Below are positions 23,160 through 34,451 of a stretch of DNA of 64,000 bases, in pieces; position 1 is the stretch's first letter; the number at the start of each line of letters is the position of its first letter. The notes under the pieces were generated by a model that made no database searches, was not told the origin of the DNA, and saw nothing but the letters and a program-made list of their open reading frames with translations. The stretch spans positions 744,001-808,000 of the forward strand of contig NC_087081.1 of NCBI RefSeq assembly GCF_026151205.1, written 5' to 3'. The translations under genes and the position numbers were made by a program. The stretch is from Bolinopsis microptera (taxonomy: Eukaryota; Ctenophora; Tentaculata; Lobata; Bolinopsidae).

Positions 23160-23385
23160 TCCGCCACTTTGGCAGGAGGGTTGGTCATGCTTAGCCCGTG
23201 ATGAGTCTGCCCCGCTGTTGCCTCGGCACGGGTTGTGCTAACCAGTATAATCTGGTTGCGTTCATAGCTGAGTATCCCGACCCCGTACCATTTTAACCCG
23301 TAGCGAAAACAAATGAGAGTTACAGGTATAGATAGTGAACTTGTGTTGTTACTTTTATTAGCTGAAAAGACGATGATAACCACTT
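23160..23385 (-). pseudogene. NBEA: Error-rich neurobeachin-like LamG exon
   Basis: An open minus-strand stretch here contains LICFRYGLKWYGVG followed by NQIILVSTT. In vertebrate NBEA/LRBA the start of the concanavalin-like domain reads LYCFRTSKGVGYS...N.LIVTS, with the same order and spacing. It lies where this exon is expected, between N5 (29,895) and the next LamG exon (20,661-20,810), and on the right strand. The surrounding sequence is full of apparent indels, so exact limits and splice sites are not reliable. Confidence 0.45.
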
Positions 23386-26300
23386 TTTGAAAGACTCTTT
23401 AGCAACAAACTATAACGTCTGAGCAATAATAGTGGTCTGAGTCGTTCTCTCTTGCAATACAATCACTCAACACAAAATAGAATCAATATTCTAATAATTT
23501 CAATTTGCAAGATTTTAAAACATGACAAGAAGTCAAAGGTAAAACTGACTCAGTAAAAGGAAGGGTTGGTAAGTTCGGTAACAAGTAGCGCGGGGCCAAC
23601 GAACCCACATTTCACGGTGAACCGGTTTGAAGGGCCATCGTGCGAGGGGCGGTATTGTTTGTAAGCCGGTTGTTGTGGGCAAGGGTGAATTCGTAAACCG
23701 GTGCTAACTTAAGGATACGGATTCCTCTAGGTTGCTTGAGGTTACGGACAAGGGGGTCAGATTGTGCCTCTGTATTTCTTCCATCGTTAAAATAAAATTA
23801 AAATGGTGTGGGATTTATGTACCTAATGTCTTGGCAAACGGGGAACTCGGTATTAGGCAAACAAATGTAAATGCGATGAAATACGCCACCGATCCTCATT
23901 CAGCCTCATGTAATGAATAGTGAAATTAAGATTGTCGGTGGATTGTCCCTTGGGGGCAACACCTCATCGCGGGGAGCAAGGTTCCGATAGAATTGAGCCG
24001 GCTGAAATGGGCGCTAGCTCAGGTTATGCAAAGTATTGGCTCAAAAAATTTGAAACTAAGAGTTTGGGTCCCGTTGTACCCGTTGCCCACCATGGCTTCT
24101 TGCGGCGAAGAAACCAAGATTATTTTATGATAAACCGTACCAAGTGGCACATAGTGGAGCTGTCGGGGCTCTCAACTTTGCCTTCACACAATCCACCCCC
24201 GGCACCGCATTTGGAGGCCTCCTGCCCAGGCAAACTCTGGCTCTAACCACGGGCTAACTTACCGAGCACAGCATATACTTATTTGGTGTCAGTCCCTTGT
24301 GGTTGCCGGGTGTGGTGCCGCCCTCTCTGCTGTTTCTCGCGTAAGCGCTCACCCACCTAACCCATGTACTTTCACTTAGACGTCTTGCAACAGATGATAC
24401 CTGGCGGCGCACTGTTCCCAACAGTTGCTTCTACCCTCTAGCCACGGGATGCTCAACCAAAGATTTCACTGTATCTCCACATCCAAATCATCTATACAAT
24501 GCCACATCATAAAATTAAAACACAAAGCTTTGAAATATACTTTTTCTGTTTTGAGATTTGTATAACGTTACTGTAAATGCGTCCCCCAATTGACATGATA
24601 TCTCCCTGAGGTGAAACTGCTCGTTTATGATCCAATTAATACACAGTGAGCGATGCTAGATCTATACTTGATACCCTAACCGCTCTAACAATATAATAAT
24701 TAAATTTTAGCACAGAGTTTGGAGAATACCAGATCATAATTCATAACCAATCGTAATTTTATCGATCGATACAATGCGGTACGCAATATCGGCAAAATTG
24801 TGCAAGTTGTTAACGAAGACCGAGATTTTAGTTCTTTAAAAAGTCGATCCAGTTCGCGAAATTGCACGGGGGAGGATTCAATGTTGTACCTTCTGGTTTA
24901 CAAAGATGCGGTGCTTTTTTTTTGGTGGGGACCGGCCCGAAGTACAACCACCATTGGTTATCACGCAAAAAATAATAATATAAGATGTGGGATTATCAAT
25001 TCAAACAATACCTCAATGAAGATACTCCGCACAAGAATTAGATTCTCATTAAAATGATGTAAATGGATATGAGGGAGCGTGTCGAACATAAACAGAGCGG
25101 ACTCATAGAAAGGTGCCTTTAGTTCTGAAGATTATCATATGAAGTGCGCGAGTAAAAGTGTGGTTAGATGGAAAACAGGGTGCCATAGCTCCGGCTAGCT
25201 AGCTATTCCAAAATTTTATAAAATTTAACGACTGGTATCAGTCAATACGTCATGCCAGTTTTGGCTGGCCTATTGATGCAGTGAACAGGAGATGGTATGC
25301 AGTGAAACATTGAGTCTGTCCTAGTTGTGCCGCGATCAATAAATTAATCATTAACCTAATTATCATTATCGAGTACTTAGTCTATAATTTATATCGATCG
25401 GCCGTCGTAATACAAATTGTGTTCCTCCCGATCCTCAACAAAATATTAACGAAATTGGAGAGAGAGGCTGGTATGTCTGTACACACAAAATATTACACCC
25501 CGTGGGTGTGTCGGCTATCGCGGCGGAGCCTCGGTGACTGTATGAGGGGAACTTATGTAGTGTCTGTTGTTGTGTGACGTATTTTGTGACTTTATTTGTC
25601 GACGAGCTGAGGTAGCTCGTCCGTGTGTGGGGTGGTGTTATTTAACGAGTTCTTGAGGTTGGAAATCATAAGTCCACGTATGTAATCTCATAGAGCGTGT
25701 GTTAACTGGTTGAGAATAGTCGTTAATTTTCGATATATAAAAGTAAGGTTTCAAATCTATAATAGAGTTTTCTTTATCGAAGAGCGACCAATGACTTTTG
25801 GGCGCAGTGAGATTTTTGTTACACGTAATGTCGAAATCGCAGGTTCAGAGTATTACTCAACTCAGGCGACAACGCACTGAGTCAAAGTTTCCCCCTGCTT
25901 TTCTATGTGTTTGTATCCCGGTGCCAACAAGGGCTGTCGCTAACGGGGAACCATCGGAGTGATAAGGTCGGGATTTGCATGATACTGTCGGGCCCCGGTA
26001 TTACGGGCAACTAGTATCATCCGGGAATTCTACTACTTTTGGAAACAATAGATTCCCGCTCAGATTCCATATGGTGCGCATGCTTTTCTGCTAAGAGTGT
26101 CCTGTAGGAGCTGGTGACACGTGGCAACGAGCATTGTTTCGCATATCCCTGACGCGAGGCTAGAGTTCTGCTAAGTACATCACTACCGATGCCGACTCCT
26201 CCAGTCATATAGCTTCTAGATCTACCGAAAGTACATGAACTTATAATATTGTGTCTCCTGTGGAGGGCCGTGGGCTTAGTTTTTTATTTCCTCCAGCCTC

Positions 26301-26579
26301 TCGGGTTCATGGTTCGCAGGTCAGTTTCCAACTAGTTAGCGCTGATGGTCGATGTACTTTCTTCGTGCCGTTAACCCGAGTATAAACAAGAAAAGCGGTG
26401 CGCTAGGTCTGACTAGTCGCTGGTTTGTTGGGTTGTAATCGCTTGACAATGGAATCGGCTGGGATCGTGGATTAGAGAGCGATTGTGTTCGATGTTGTTT
26501 TGGTCACCCTGGCGAGGCTGGAGTCTACTTGGGGGTGGCGACCTGATAGTGTGCGGTTGATCCTGGGGGAATATCTTGG

Positions 26580-28990
26580 TTAGCCCTACTATCAGGACAC
26601 TCCTTATGGCAAGCCGTCTTCATACCCTCGCTGTGTTCATTAGCGTCTTTGTAAGCGCGTGCGGGTTTCGTGTCATGCATACATATCCCCGTGCCGCTGT
26701 GTTCATTACTTTCTTGTTAAGCGCTTGGATTCTTCAGTTCCCTCGCTGTGTTCATGACTCTTTTAAAGCGGCGTTCACATGGGAAAACTACCGGTGGTTC
26801 TTCCTACTTAGTCCCGTCGCTCTGTGTTCATATAGCTGCTTTTTTAACAAGTCGCGTGCCGACCCCCTTTGGCATCCGTGTTCATCAGAGCCCGCGCTGT
26901 GAGGTCGTAGCTTACGTTTTAAAGCGCTGGCTTCATTCATATCCCTCGCTGTGTTTCAGTAGACGTTTCTTTGTAAGCGCTGCGTCAGCATATCCCGTCG
27001 CTGGTGGTCTTTAGCTTCTTTTTAAGCTGCAGGCTTTCAACGATCCCTCCTGGGTTCATAGCTTCTTTTTAAGGCCTGCGTCAACGGTTAAAACGTGTTC
27101 ATCCATATCCTCAGCTGGGTTCGTAGCTTTCTTGGAAGCGCTCCTTGTCACGTGTGCATCCAGAGCCCGCCTTGTGTCATTAGCTTTCTTGTCTAAGCGC
27201 TGCTTCGCTGTTAAAACGTGTTCATCATATCCCTCGCTGTGTTCATTAGCTTCTTTTTAAGCGCTGCTTCAGTTCGCGGGGTTTAATAAAAAGACGTGGT
27301 TTTCATCATATCCCTCGCTGTGTTCATTAGCTTCTTTTTAAGCGCTCCTTGTCATCCGTGTCTGCGAAGGCCTCGCGGTGGGTTGCTTGAGCGTCTGTAA
27401 CCAGGGGGCGTTATTAGCGATCCTGGGTCAGCGGGGAGTCACTTACCCTCGCTGTGTTTCATTAGCTTCTTTTAACGCGGCCTTTGTCATCGTGTGCATC
27501 AGATCCCGCGCAGTGTCAGGAACGTCGTTTTTAAGCGCTGGCTTGTCGCTTGAAAACGTGTGTCATCAATATCCCGCGCTGTGGTTCCAATGGACTGTCT
27601 CTGTTAAGCGCCTGAGCATCCGTTTGTCACTCGAGTTTGTCTCATCATATCCCTTCGCGAGTTGCATTAGCGATGCGGAGTAAGCGCCTGCTTGCAACTG
27701 TGTAAACGTGTTCATCATAGCCCCTCGCGGTGTTCCCTATTAGCTTTCTTTTATATGCGCCCTTGTCATCGTGGTGTCATCATACTCCCTCGCGGTAGTT
27801 TCATTCAGCTGCGTATTTAATGCCTCCTTGTCAGCGGTGTGCAGCAGAATCCCCTCGCTGTGTTCATTAGCTTCTGTTTAGAACAGCGCTCATTGTCAGC
27901 GGGTTCATCATATCCACCGCTTGTTTTCATACTTAGGCATCTTTTTAACGCTGCTTCAAGTCAGATCCCTCACGCTGTGTTCAATGGCCTGCTTTTTATG
28001 CGCTGCTTCACTCGGATATCCTCGCTGGGTTTCATTACACGCTTCGGTTAGATGTCAGCTCGTGGTCATCATATCCCTCGCGGGGGTCATTTAGCGGCCT
28101 TGTTTCCAGGTCGGCTTCAGCATTTCCCTGTCGCTGTGTTCGTACGTCTTTGTTAAGCGCGGCTGATTCATCATAGCCCTCGCGGTGGTTCAGTTGCTGC
28201 GTTGGCAAGCGCCGCCTCTTAGTACTTTTCGCACGTGTCACCATCGCAGCGCGCGTGAAGACAGCTTATCCCCTCGCTGTGGTCATTAGCTCTTCTTGTT
28301 AAACGCTCCGTGTCCATCGTGTTCACATATCCCTAACGCTGGGTTCATTAGCTTCGTGGTTAAGCGCTGCTGTCCAATCATTTCCCCGGGATACGCTGTG
28401 ACTCTTTTTGCTTCTTTTTAATGCGACTGGCTCAGCATATCCCTCGCTGTGTTCACATTGAGCCTTCTTTTGTAAGCGCGGCTCAAGCATATCCCCTCGC
28501 TGAGGTTCAGTAGCTTCATATAGCTTCTTTAAATTCTAAGCGCCTGCTCTCGGTTAATACGTTGCACATATCCCCTCGCTGTGTAGTTTCACTTTAACAC
28601 AGTGCTTCTTCTGTTTATGTGCTCGGCGATCATCAATATCCCCTCAGCTGTGTGTTGCATTAGCTTCTATTTTTAACTGCCTGCTTCACCTCAACTTAAA
28701 AAAAACTGTTTCATCATATCCGCCCTCTACGACTGTGGTTTCATTGACGCTTTCTTTTTAAGCGCGCATTGTCATCGTGTTCCTTCAGATCCCGCGCTGT
28801 GTCATGAGCTTCTTTTTAACGCTCCGTGTCCATCGGGTCATCATTGCCCTCCCAGCTGGGTTCATTAGCTTCGGTTGTATAGCGCGGCTTCGGCTGTTGA
28901 AAAAACGATGTGTCATCATATCCCCACAATTCCCCGACAACCTCGCGGTGTGGATTAGCGTCTTGGAAAGCGCTGCGTCGCTGTGAAATT
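26580..28990. repeat. Noisy 45-60 bp minisatellite
   Basis: Dozens of irregular copies built from CATATCCCTCGCTGTGTTCA and TTAGCTTCTTTTTAAGCGCT followed by GCTTCATC. Some have an insert containing AAAACGTGTTCATC. Unit lengths vary, as expected from sequencing error on a regular array. Confidence 0.8.
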
Positions 28991-28999
28991 TGAAAAAAC

Positions 29000-29278
29000 A
29001 AAAGGCATTCAGATCCTCAGTGACCGGCAAGACCAAGGCCGTTTCCCGTCCCCGTGACAATAGCTCTCTTTACAGCTGTTTTCCTGGTTTGCAATCTGCC
29101 TCTCTTCACCCTGCAACTGATCGATAACTGCCTCACTTGGTTTAAACTGGACAGGAGCTTGTTTGACAGGAGCTCCTATGGTTATGTGGTACGGTATGGC
29201 TTCGCAGTCCCCCTCTTCTTTATCACCCCGCAACTGCAGGCCCTTAATCCGTGTCTTATATATTTGCGGTGTTCTTAA
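29000..29278 (+). CDS. Class A GPCR-like TM6-TM7 fragment
   Basis: The plus-strand frame from 29,054 contains two hydrophobic segments. The first, ALFTAVFLVCNLPLFTLQLI, has CNLP at the position of the CWxP motif of TM6. The second, GFAVPLFFITPQLQALNPCL, is followed by IY and looks like TM7 with an NPxxxY variant. It stops at LRCS, giving a very short tail. KTKAV...R upstream, with one apparent frameshift, resembles the basic end of intracellular loop 3. TM1-5 are not visible because the error-rich segment begins just to the left. It lies in an intron of the minus-strand NBEA-like gene. It could be a real gene end or a pseudogene. Confidence 0.45.
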
Positions 29279-29454
29279 AGAAGTTAAAGATGAGAATAGT
29301 GGCCTAGAGAAAAATGGAGAAGATGAGAGATTACAAGCGTGAACTAGTGGTAAGCTAGACAATAAGGTAACACCCCGGGATGATCCCATCACAGAGCTAC
29401 GACAACGAGGCATGAAGAGCTGTCGACAGGAGCTGTCTATCCAGCATGAGTTTG

Positions 29455-29860
29455 TTAAGCTCCTTGCTGTCGCAAGCCCCGGGGTCCTTCCGAAGGATTC
29501 TCGTACCTTCCGAAGGATTCTCGTATAACATCCATCAGCATTCTCGTATAACATCCATCAATACGTTTTGCGAGGGTCTGGCTGACAGTCCATGTTTCAG
29601 AGCCATATAGAAGGATGGACTCAACTGTAGCCAAGAACAGTCGTATCTTGAGATCTCTACGCATATCCGACTTCCATACAAGCTTCATCTGGTGACACGT
29701 TCCCCATGCCTTAGCTTTCCTCACTTCGAAGTCCTTCTCCGAGCTCTTCATTCTACTACCCAAATATATATTAGGAGAACCAGAGGGTGAAATGAGGGAC
29801 CATAGCTGCTTCTGTATAGTGAAATTAAGTGACACTTACTTTTCTGAAAATGGTACCAGA
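29455..29860 (-). mobile_element. LINE reverse-transcriptase C-terminal fragment
   Basis: Minus-strand frame with IYLGSRMKSSEKDFEVRKAK, LVWKSDMRRDLK and ESILLYGSETWT...IDGCYTRML, typical of the region after the RT palm in RTE/CR1-like LINEs. It belongs to the same clade as 60,186-61,037. Short duplications of TTCTCGTATAACATCCATCA lie at its 3' end (29,470-29,555). Confidence 0.75.
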
Positions 29861-29894
29861 CACCTAAACAAAGTGTGACTATATTTTTGCTTAC

Positions 29895-30043
29895 CCATTT
29901 ATTATCAACAGCAGTCAAAGTGTCCAGCAGTAGCCTTAGCTCGTCAACAGACAGATCGTATGACGTTATCGTTCCCACAAATTCAGCTATTCTACTCGCA
30001 ACTGCGTCCTGGTTATCTGACTCGCATTCTGGGGGTTTGAGGG
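29895..30043 (-). CDS. NBEA: Neurobeachin-like exon N5
   Basis: Two bases completing a split Ala codon, then 49 codons ending VDNKW before a GTAAGC donor. The stretch IAEFVGTITSYDLSVDELRL aligns with IADLLVDMLGVLASYSITVKEL of vertebrate NBEA/LRBA, and the terminal Trp matches GIW/GRW there. This is the last exon read in clean sequence. The following exons lie to the left, in the error-rich part of the window. Confidence 0.87.
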
Positions 30044-30335
30044 CTGTTAAGATGAATGGTAAATTACTAATATTCGATAAGTTTTAACTCTGAACATTTC
30101 ATGATGATGGTGTTATTTGTATTTATGTGCATGTACCTTTTAAATTGATTACAATATTTTAATCAATGCCCATCACTTCCCTGGGAAGTGCTCCCCAAAA
30201 ATTCATTTCAAACAACTTGTTAAATTACTGGAAAGTTTGAATTTTTCATTTCTTTCATTTTGAAATTCCGGAGTTTCATTAGCATGTAAAGTATTATATA
30301 CACAACAATTAGTAATGCTTCTGATGCCCACTCAC

Positions 30336-30441
30336 CGGAAATAAGATCAAGACAGTGCGGTACTAAAGCTAGCGTACAGCACATTTGTAGATTTCTGAGG
30401 GATCTGCCCACGATAGATATCAAGCGTTGCCAAATCTCCAT
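30336..30441 (-). CDS. NBEA: Neurobeachin-like exon N4
   Basis: 35 codons plus one base, from MEIWQRLISIVGRSLRNLQ to CLDLIS. The acceptor is TTTGCAG and the donor GTGAGT. The motif EIW...SLRNLQ matches the conserved EIWSMFTAIL.KS.RNLQ of NBEA/LRBA almost position by position, which makes this one of the best family markers in the window. The intron to N3 is 182 bp. Confidence 0.88.
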
Positions 30442-30623
30442 CTGCAAATAATTTTACAGAAATTAGACAAACCTCCTTAAATCACATACAATAACATAAC
30501 ACATTAACTTGGTATTGATTGACAAAAGCGTGTAGCCGAAACACTAATGGAGACTATCATTTCATCCCCAATAATCAAATATAATATTGACTAAATTAAT
30601 AATGTCCAATAAGGCAAATTAAC

Positions 30624-30716
30624 CTGTAACGCATGGTTGAGGTAGGGCAGTAACTCCAGCAATATCCAGATAGCAGCGGGATCTCTGATGTAGTCTGAAC
30701 TTTCAGATCCCATCAA
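30624..30716 (-). CDS. NBEA: Neurobeachin-like exon N3
   Basis: 31 codons, phase 0 at both ends, between a TTTCAG acceptor and a GTTAAT donor. It reads LMGSESSDYIRDPAAIW and ends LNHALQ. The position and final Gln match the stretch of NBEA/LRBA ending CDVTCQ or CDITCQ just before the conserved AEIW/AEVW segment. The intron before it is the large repeat-filled 30,717-40,682. Confidence 0.8.
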
Positions 30717-31811
30717 CTGAAAATAACTTGGTTTGAATCTGAGTGGGTCGATGGATGGTGAAATTGGGAGTTCTGACGTAAAGAGTAAGGGTATAAAGAT
30801 TGCTTCACATAACGTCAGTTCTAGTTGTACTAGGTTGCTCTAATCTTGTGTAGAGTAGGCTGGTATTTAAATTCATGCATATTCATGTACATGTGGTCGT
30901 GTATAATCGAAAGTTTGTAAATTAGCGGCGACAAGGTCAAAATTAAAAGTGGACACGTGATGAACGTCATAATTTGCCACGGTAGACAATTGCGCATTGT
31001 TGTTTCCATGCTATTTTAGTTCCGCGCGTTACGTAAAGTCGTTAAAATGGCAAGCACACTTTCTCCAAAATTTAGTTTTGAGTAAAACGATTGGTTTTAG
31101 TCGCTTAGCTAGGTAGTAACTAGCGTTTATTTTCATTCCACAGAAAGCTTGCTGTACTGGTTGTAATTATGTAATTTGTAATGCATTAAAGGTGTATAGA
31201 TTTTAAATATGCAACTCTGTTACGTTTCGATAACTTACGAACTTTGGGAATATCCAAATTTCATAATATGTACGCAATAAAAGATAACAGGAAACACCTG
31301 GATCCCACGAATTGATTATTTACTTATTCCATATACGGACACCTCACTAAAATATCATACCAAAATATGACGAATAACACATGTGACATATGCCCGAGAG
31401 TTTACTCGCTGTAAATATTATACCCCGTTACTCCCAGGGGAGTTGGATGAAGGAAGTGTCTCAGCAAACATTTCGCACTTTACCTGTCATTATGTAACCA
31501 AACAGCAGCTATATTCTCTGCTTAAATAAGGGTGGGTATTCGAGGTATACGGAATTATATAATAAGTAATCAACCAAGAGGAAGTTTCCCGCGGAACCTG
31601 TGTCATCGTTAATAATTTAATTATCTGATTGTAACTACTTGCCAACAGGTTTCTGGTTTATACATGTGTAATTATGTAACGTGGGAGAAAGTAGGATGTG
31701 TGAGGATGTTTTTATTTTTAAACGGATTTTAAACGGTACTTAAATCCCCGGCATTTGTGTGTCTATTGTGTTCAAACATAGATCCAGGATGCGAGCTATT
31801 TGTCTTAAATA
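30717..31811. other. Start of large intron 2, no gene seen
   Basis: AT-rich intron sequence of the minus-strand NBEA-like gene, without a recognisable gene or repeat. Confidence 0.6.
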
Positions 31812-32295
31812 TCACGTGACTACTTGTCATGTGTCACGTGACTACTTGTCATGTGTCACGTGACTACTTGTCATGTGTCACGTGACTACTTGTCATGTGT
31901 CACGTGACTACTTGTCATGTGTCACGTGACTACTTGTCATGTGACACGTGACTACTTGTCATGTGTCACGTGACTACTTGTCATGTGTCACGTGACTACT
32001 TGTCATGTGTCACGTGACTACTTGTCATGTGTCACGTGACTACTTGTCATGTGTCACGTGACTACTTGTCATGTGTCACGTGACTACTTGTCATGTGACA
32101 CGTGACTACTTGTCATGTGTCACGTGACTACTTGTCATGTGTCACGTGACTACTTGTCATGTGACACGTGACTACTTGTCATGTGACACGTGACTACTTG
32201 TCATGTGTCACGTGACTACTTGTCATGTGTCACGTGACTACTTGTCATGTGTCACGTGACTACTTGTCATGTGTCACGTGACTACTTGTCATGTG
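31812..32295 (+). repeat. 22-copy, 22-bp E-box satellite
   Basis: Exactly 22 units of TCACGTGACTACTTGTCATG plus TG. Together with the preceding bases most junctions read GTCACGTGAC, a perfect palindromic E-box. A few units have GTGACACGTG instead. The array continues after the inserted element at 34,378. Confidence 0.95.
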
Positions 32296-34377
32296 CAGGG
32301 TTGCCGGCATTTTTGAGAGTCATTTTTAAGGTTTTTTCACGTCTTTTAAGGCCCCTTTTGACCCATTTTTAAGGTCCAAAACAGTTAAATTCAAGGTTTT
32401 TTAAGGTCCACAGTGCGAAAGTTTGGACAAACGTAATGCAATAAAGGTGCAAATTTAAGGTTTTTTCAAGGTTTTCCGCTACAGAAATTGCAATCATATC
32501 TAAAGGGGGAAGGTATAATTTCAGAAAACCCCAATTAGATCTACAACAAGCTAGGTATAATTTCAGAAAAACCCAATTAGATCTACAACAAGCTAGGTAT
32601 AATTTCAGAAAAACCCAATCAGATCTACACCGAGCTAGGTATAATTTCAGAAACCCAATTAGATCTACACCGAGCTAGGTATAATTTCAGAAAAACCTAA
32701 TTAGATCTACAACAAGCTAGGTATAATTTCAGAAACCCAATTAGATCTACACCGAGCTAGGTATAATTTCAGAAAAACCCAATTAGATCTACAACAAGCT
32801 AGGTATAATTTCAGAAAACCCCAATTAGATCTACAACAAGCTAGGTATAATTTCAGAAAAACCCAATTAGATCTACAACAAGCTAGGTATAATTTCAGAA
32901 AACCCCAATTAGATCTACAACAAGCTAGGTATAATTTCAGAAAAACCCAATTAGATCTACAACAAGCTAGGTATAATTTCAGAAAAACCCGATTAGATCT
33001 ACAACAAGCTAGGTATAATTTCAGAAGAACCCAATTTGATCTACACCGAGCTAGGTATAATTTCAGAAACCCAATTAGATCTACACCGAGCTAGGTATAA
33101 TTTCAGAAAAACCTAATTAGATCTACAACAAGCTAGGTATAATTTCAGAAACCCAATTAGATCTACACCGAACTAGGTATAATTTCAGAAAAACCCAATT
33201 AGATCTACAACAAGCTAGGTATAATTTCAGAAAACCCCAATTAGATCTACAACAAGCTAGGTATAATTTCAGAAAAACCCAATTAGATCTACAACAAGCT
33301 AGGTATAATTTCAGAAAAACCCAATTAGATCTACAACAAGCTAAGTATACTTTCAGAAAAACCCAATTAGATCTACACCGAGCTAGGTATAATTTCAGAA
33401 AATTTTACTAATCCGGAAAATCCATTTAGATCTACAACAAGCTAGGTATAATTTCAGAAGAACCCAATTTGATCTACACCGAGTTAGGTATAATTTCAGA
33501 AAAACCTAATTAGATCTACAACAAGCTAGGTATAATTTCAGAAACCCAATTATATCTACACCGAGCTAGGTATAATTTCAGAAAAACCCAATTAGATCTA
33601 CAACAAGCTAGGTATAATTTCAGAAAACCCCAATTAGATCTACAACAAGCTAGGTATAATTTCAGAAAAACCCAATTAGATCTACAACAAGCTAGGTATA
33701 ATTTCAGAAAAACCCAATTAGATCTACAACAAGCTAGGTATAATTTCAGAAAAACCCAATTAGATCAACAACAAGCTAGGTATAATTTCAGAAAAACCCA
33801 ATTAGATCTACATCAAGCTAGGTATAATTTCAGAAAATTTTACTAATCCGGAAAATCCATTTAGATCTACAACAAGCTAGGTATAATTTCAGAAAAACCC
33901 AATTAGATCTACACCGAGCTAGGTATAATTTCAGAATATCCAATTAGATCTACAACAAGCTAGGTATAATTTCAGAAAAACCCAATTAGATCTACATCGA
34001 GCTAGGTATAATTTCAGAACATCCAATCAGATCTACACCGAGCTAGTTATAATTTCAGAAAATCTTATCAGGTCTACACAGAACTAGGTATAATTTCAGA
34101 ATATCCAATCAGATCTACACCGAGCTAGGTATAAATTCAGAAAATCCAATCAGATCTACATCAAGCTAGGTATAATTTCAAAAATTTTTACTAATCCGGA
34201 AAATCCATTTAGATCTAACATCAAGCTAGGTATAATTTAGGTATGGAACCTTAAAAAACCTTAAAAACCCGAAAATTTGCCCGTTTTTCACGTCTTTTTT
34301 AAGGTTTTTTGCCCAAAATTGCCGTTTTTAAGGTTTTTAAGGTTTTTTAAGGTTTTTAAGGTCCCCCGGCAACCCTG
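32296..34377. mobile_element. hAT-type MITE (2,082 bp) with internal satellite
   Basis: The ends are CAGGGTTGCCGG and its exact reverse complement. It is flanked by a perfect 8-bp target duplication GTCATGTG (32,288-32,295 and 34,378-34,385). The TIR start CAG and 8-bp duplication are hallmarks of hAT elements. There is no transposase frame, so it is non-autonomous. The subterminal regions are rich in TTTTTAAGG. The interior is a satellite. The host site is the 22-bp E-box array. Confidence 0.93.
32497..34238 (+). repeat. About 40 copies of a 38-42 bp satellite inside the MITE
   Basis: Unit AGGTATAATTTCAGAAAAAC + CCAATTAGATCTACAACAAG + CT. Variants with CACCGAG in place of CAACAAG, and three longer units containing TTTTACTAATCCGGAAAATC, recur in order, showing higher-order duplication. 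Confidence 0.93.
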
Positions 34378-34451
34378 GTCATGTGTCACGTGACTACTTG
34401 TCATGTGTCACGTGACTACTTGTCATGTGTCAGGTGACTACTTGTCATGTG
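34378..34451 (+). repeat. 22-bp E-box satellite, continuation
   Basis: The target duplication followed by three more 22-bp units. The last has TCAGGTGA in place of TCACGTGA. Confidence 0.92.

Larger units (their letters stand above)
6066..29000. other. Error-rich segment resembling unpolished long-read sequence
   Basis: Exons recognisable from the clean copy are here broken by frequent one- to few-base indels, and satellite units vary irregularly in length. Outside this interval exons are intact and satellites exact. The left edge is at the unmerged overlap (6,062/6,066). The right edge is just before the open coding stretch at 29,050. Within it, 20,830-26,580 has no other gene or repeat that I can support apart from the LamG exon near 23,160. 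Confidence 0.75.

Noticed and set aside
23920..24246. Plus-strand frame with INRTKWHIVEL resembling a LamG segment
   Set aside because: Wrong strand for the gene in this region, weak similarity, and within error-rich sequence. The minus-strand match at 23,160 fits better.
29009..29554. 181-codon minus-strand frame
   Set aside because: Only its N-terminal part overlaps the LINE fragment. The rest is the shadow of the GPCR-like plus-strand frame.
31812..34451. CRISPR-like array
   Set aside because: Units are directly adjacent without unique spacers and the context is an animal intron.
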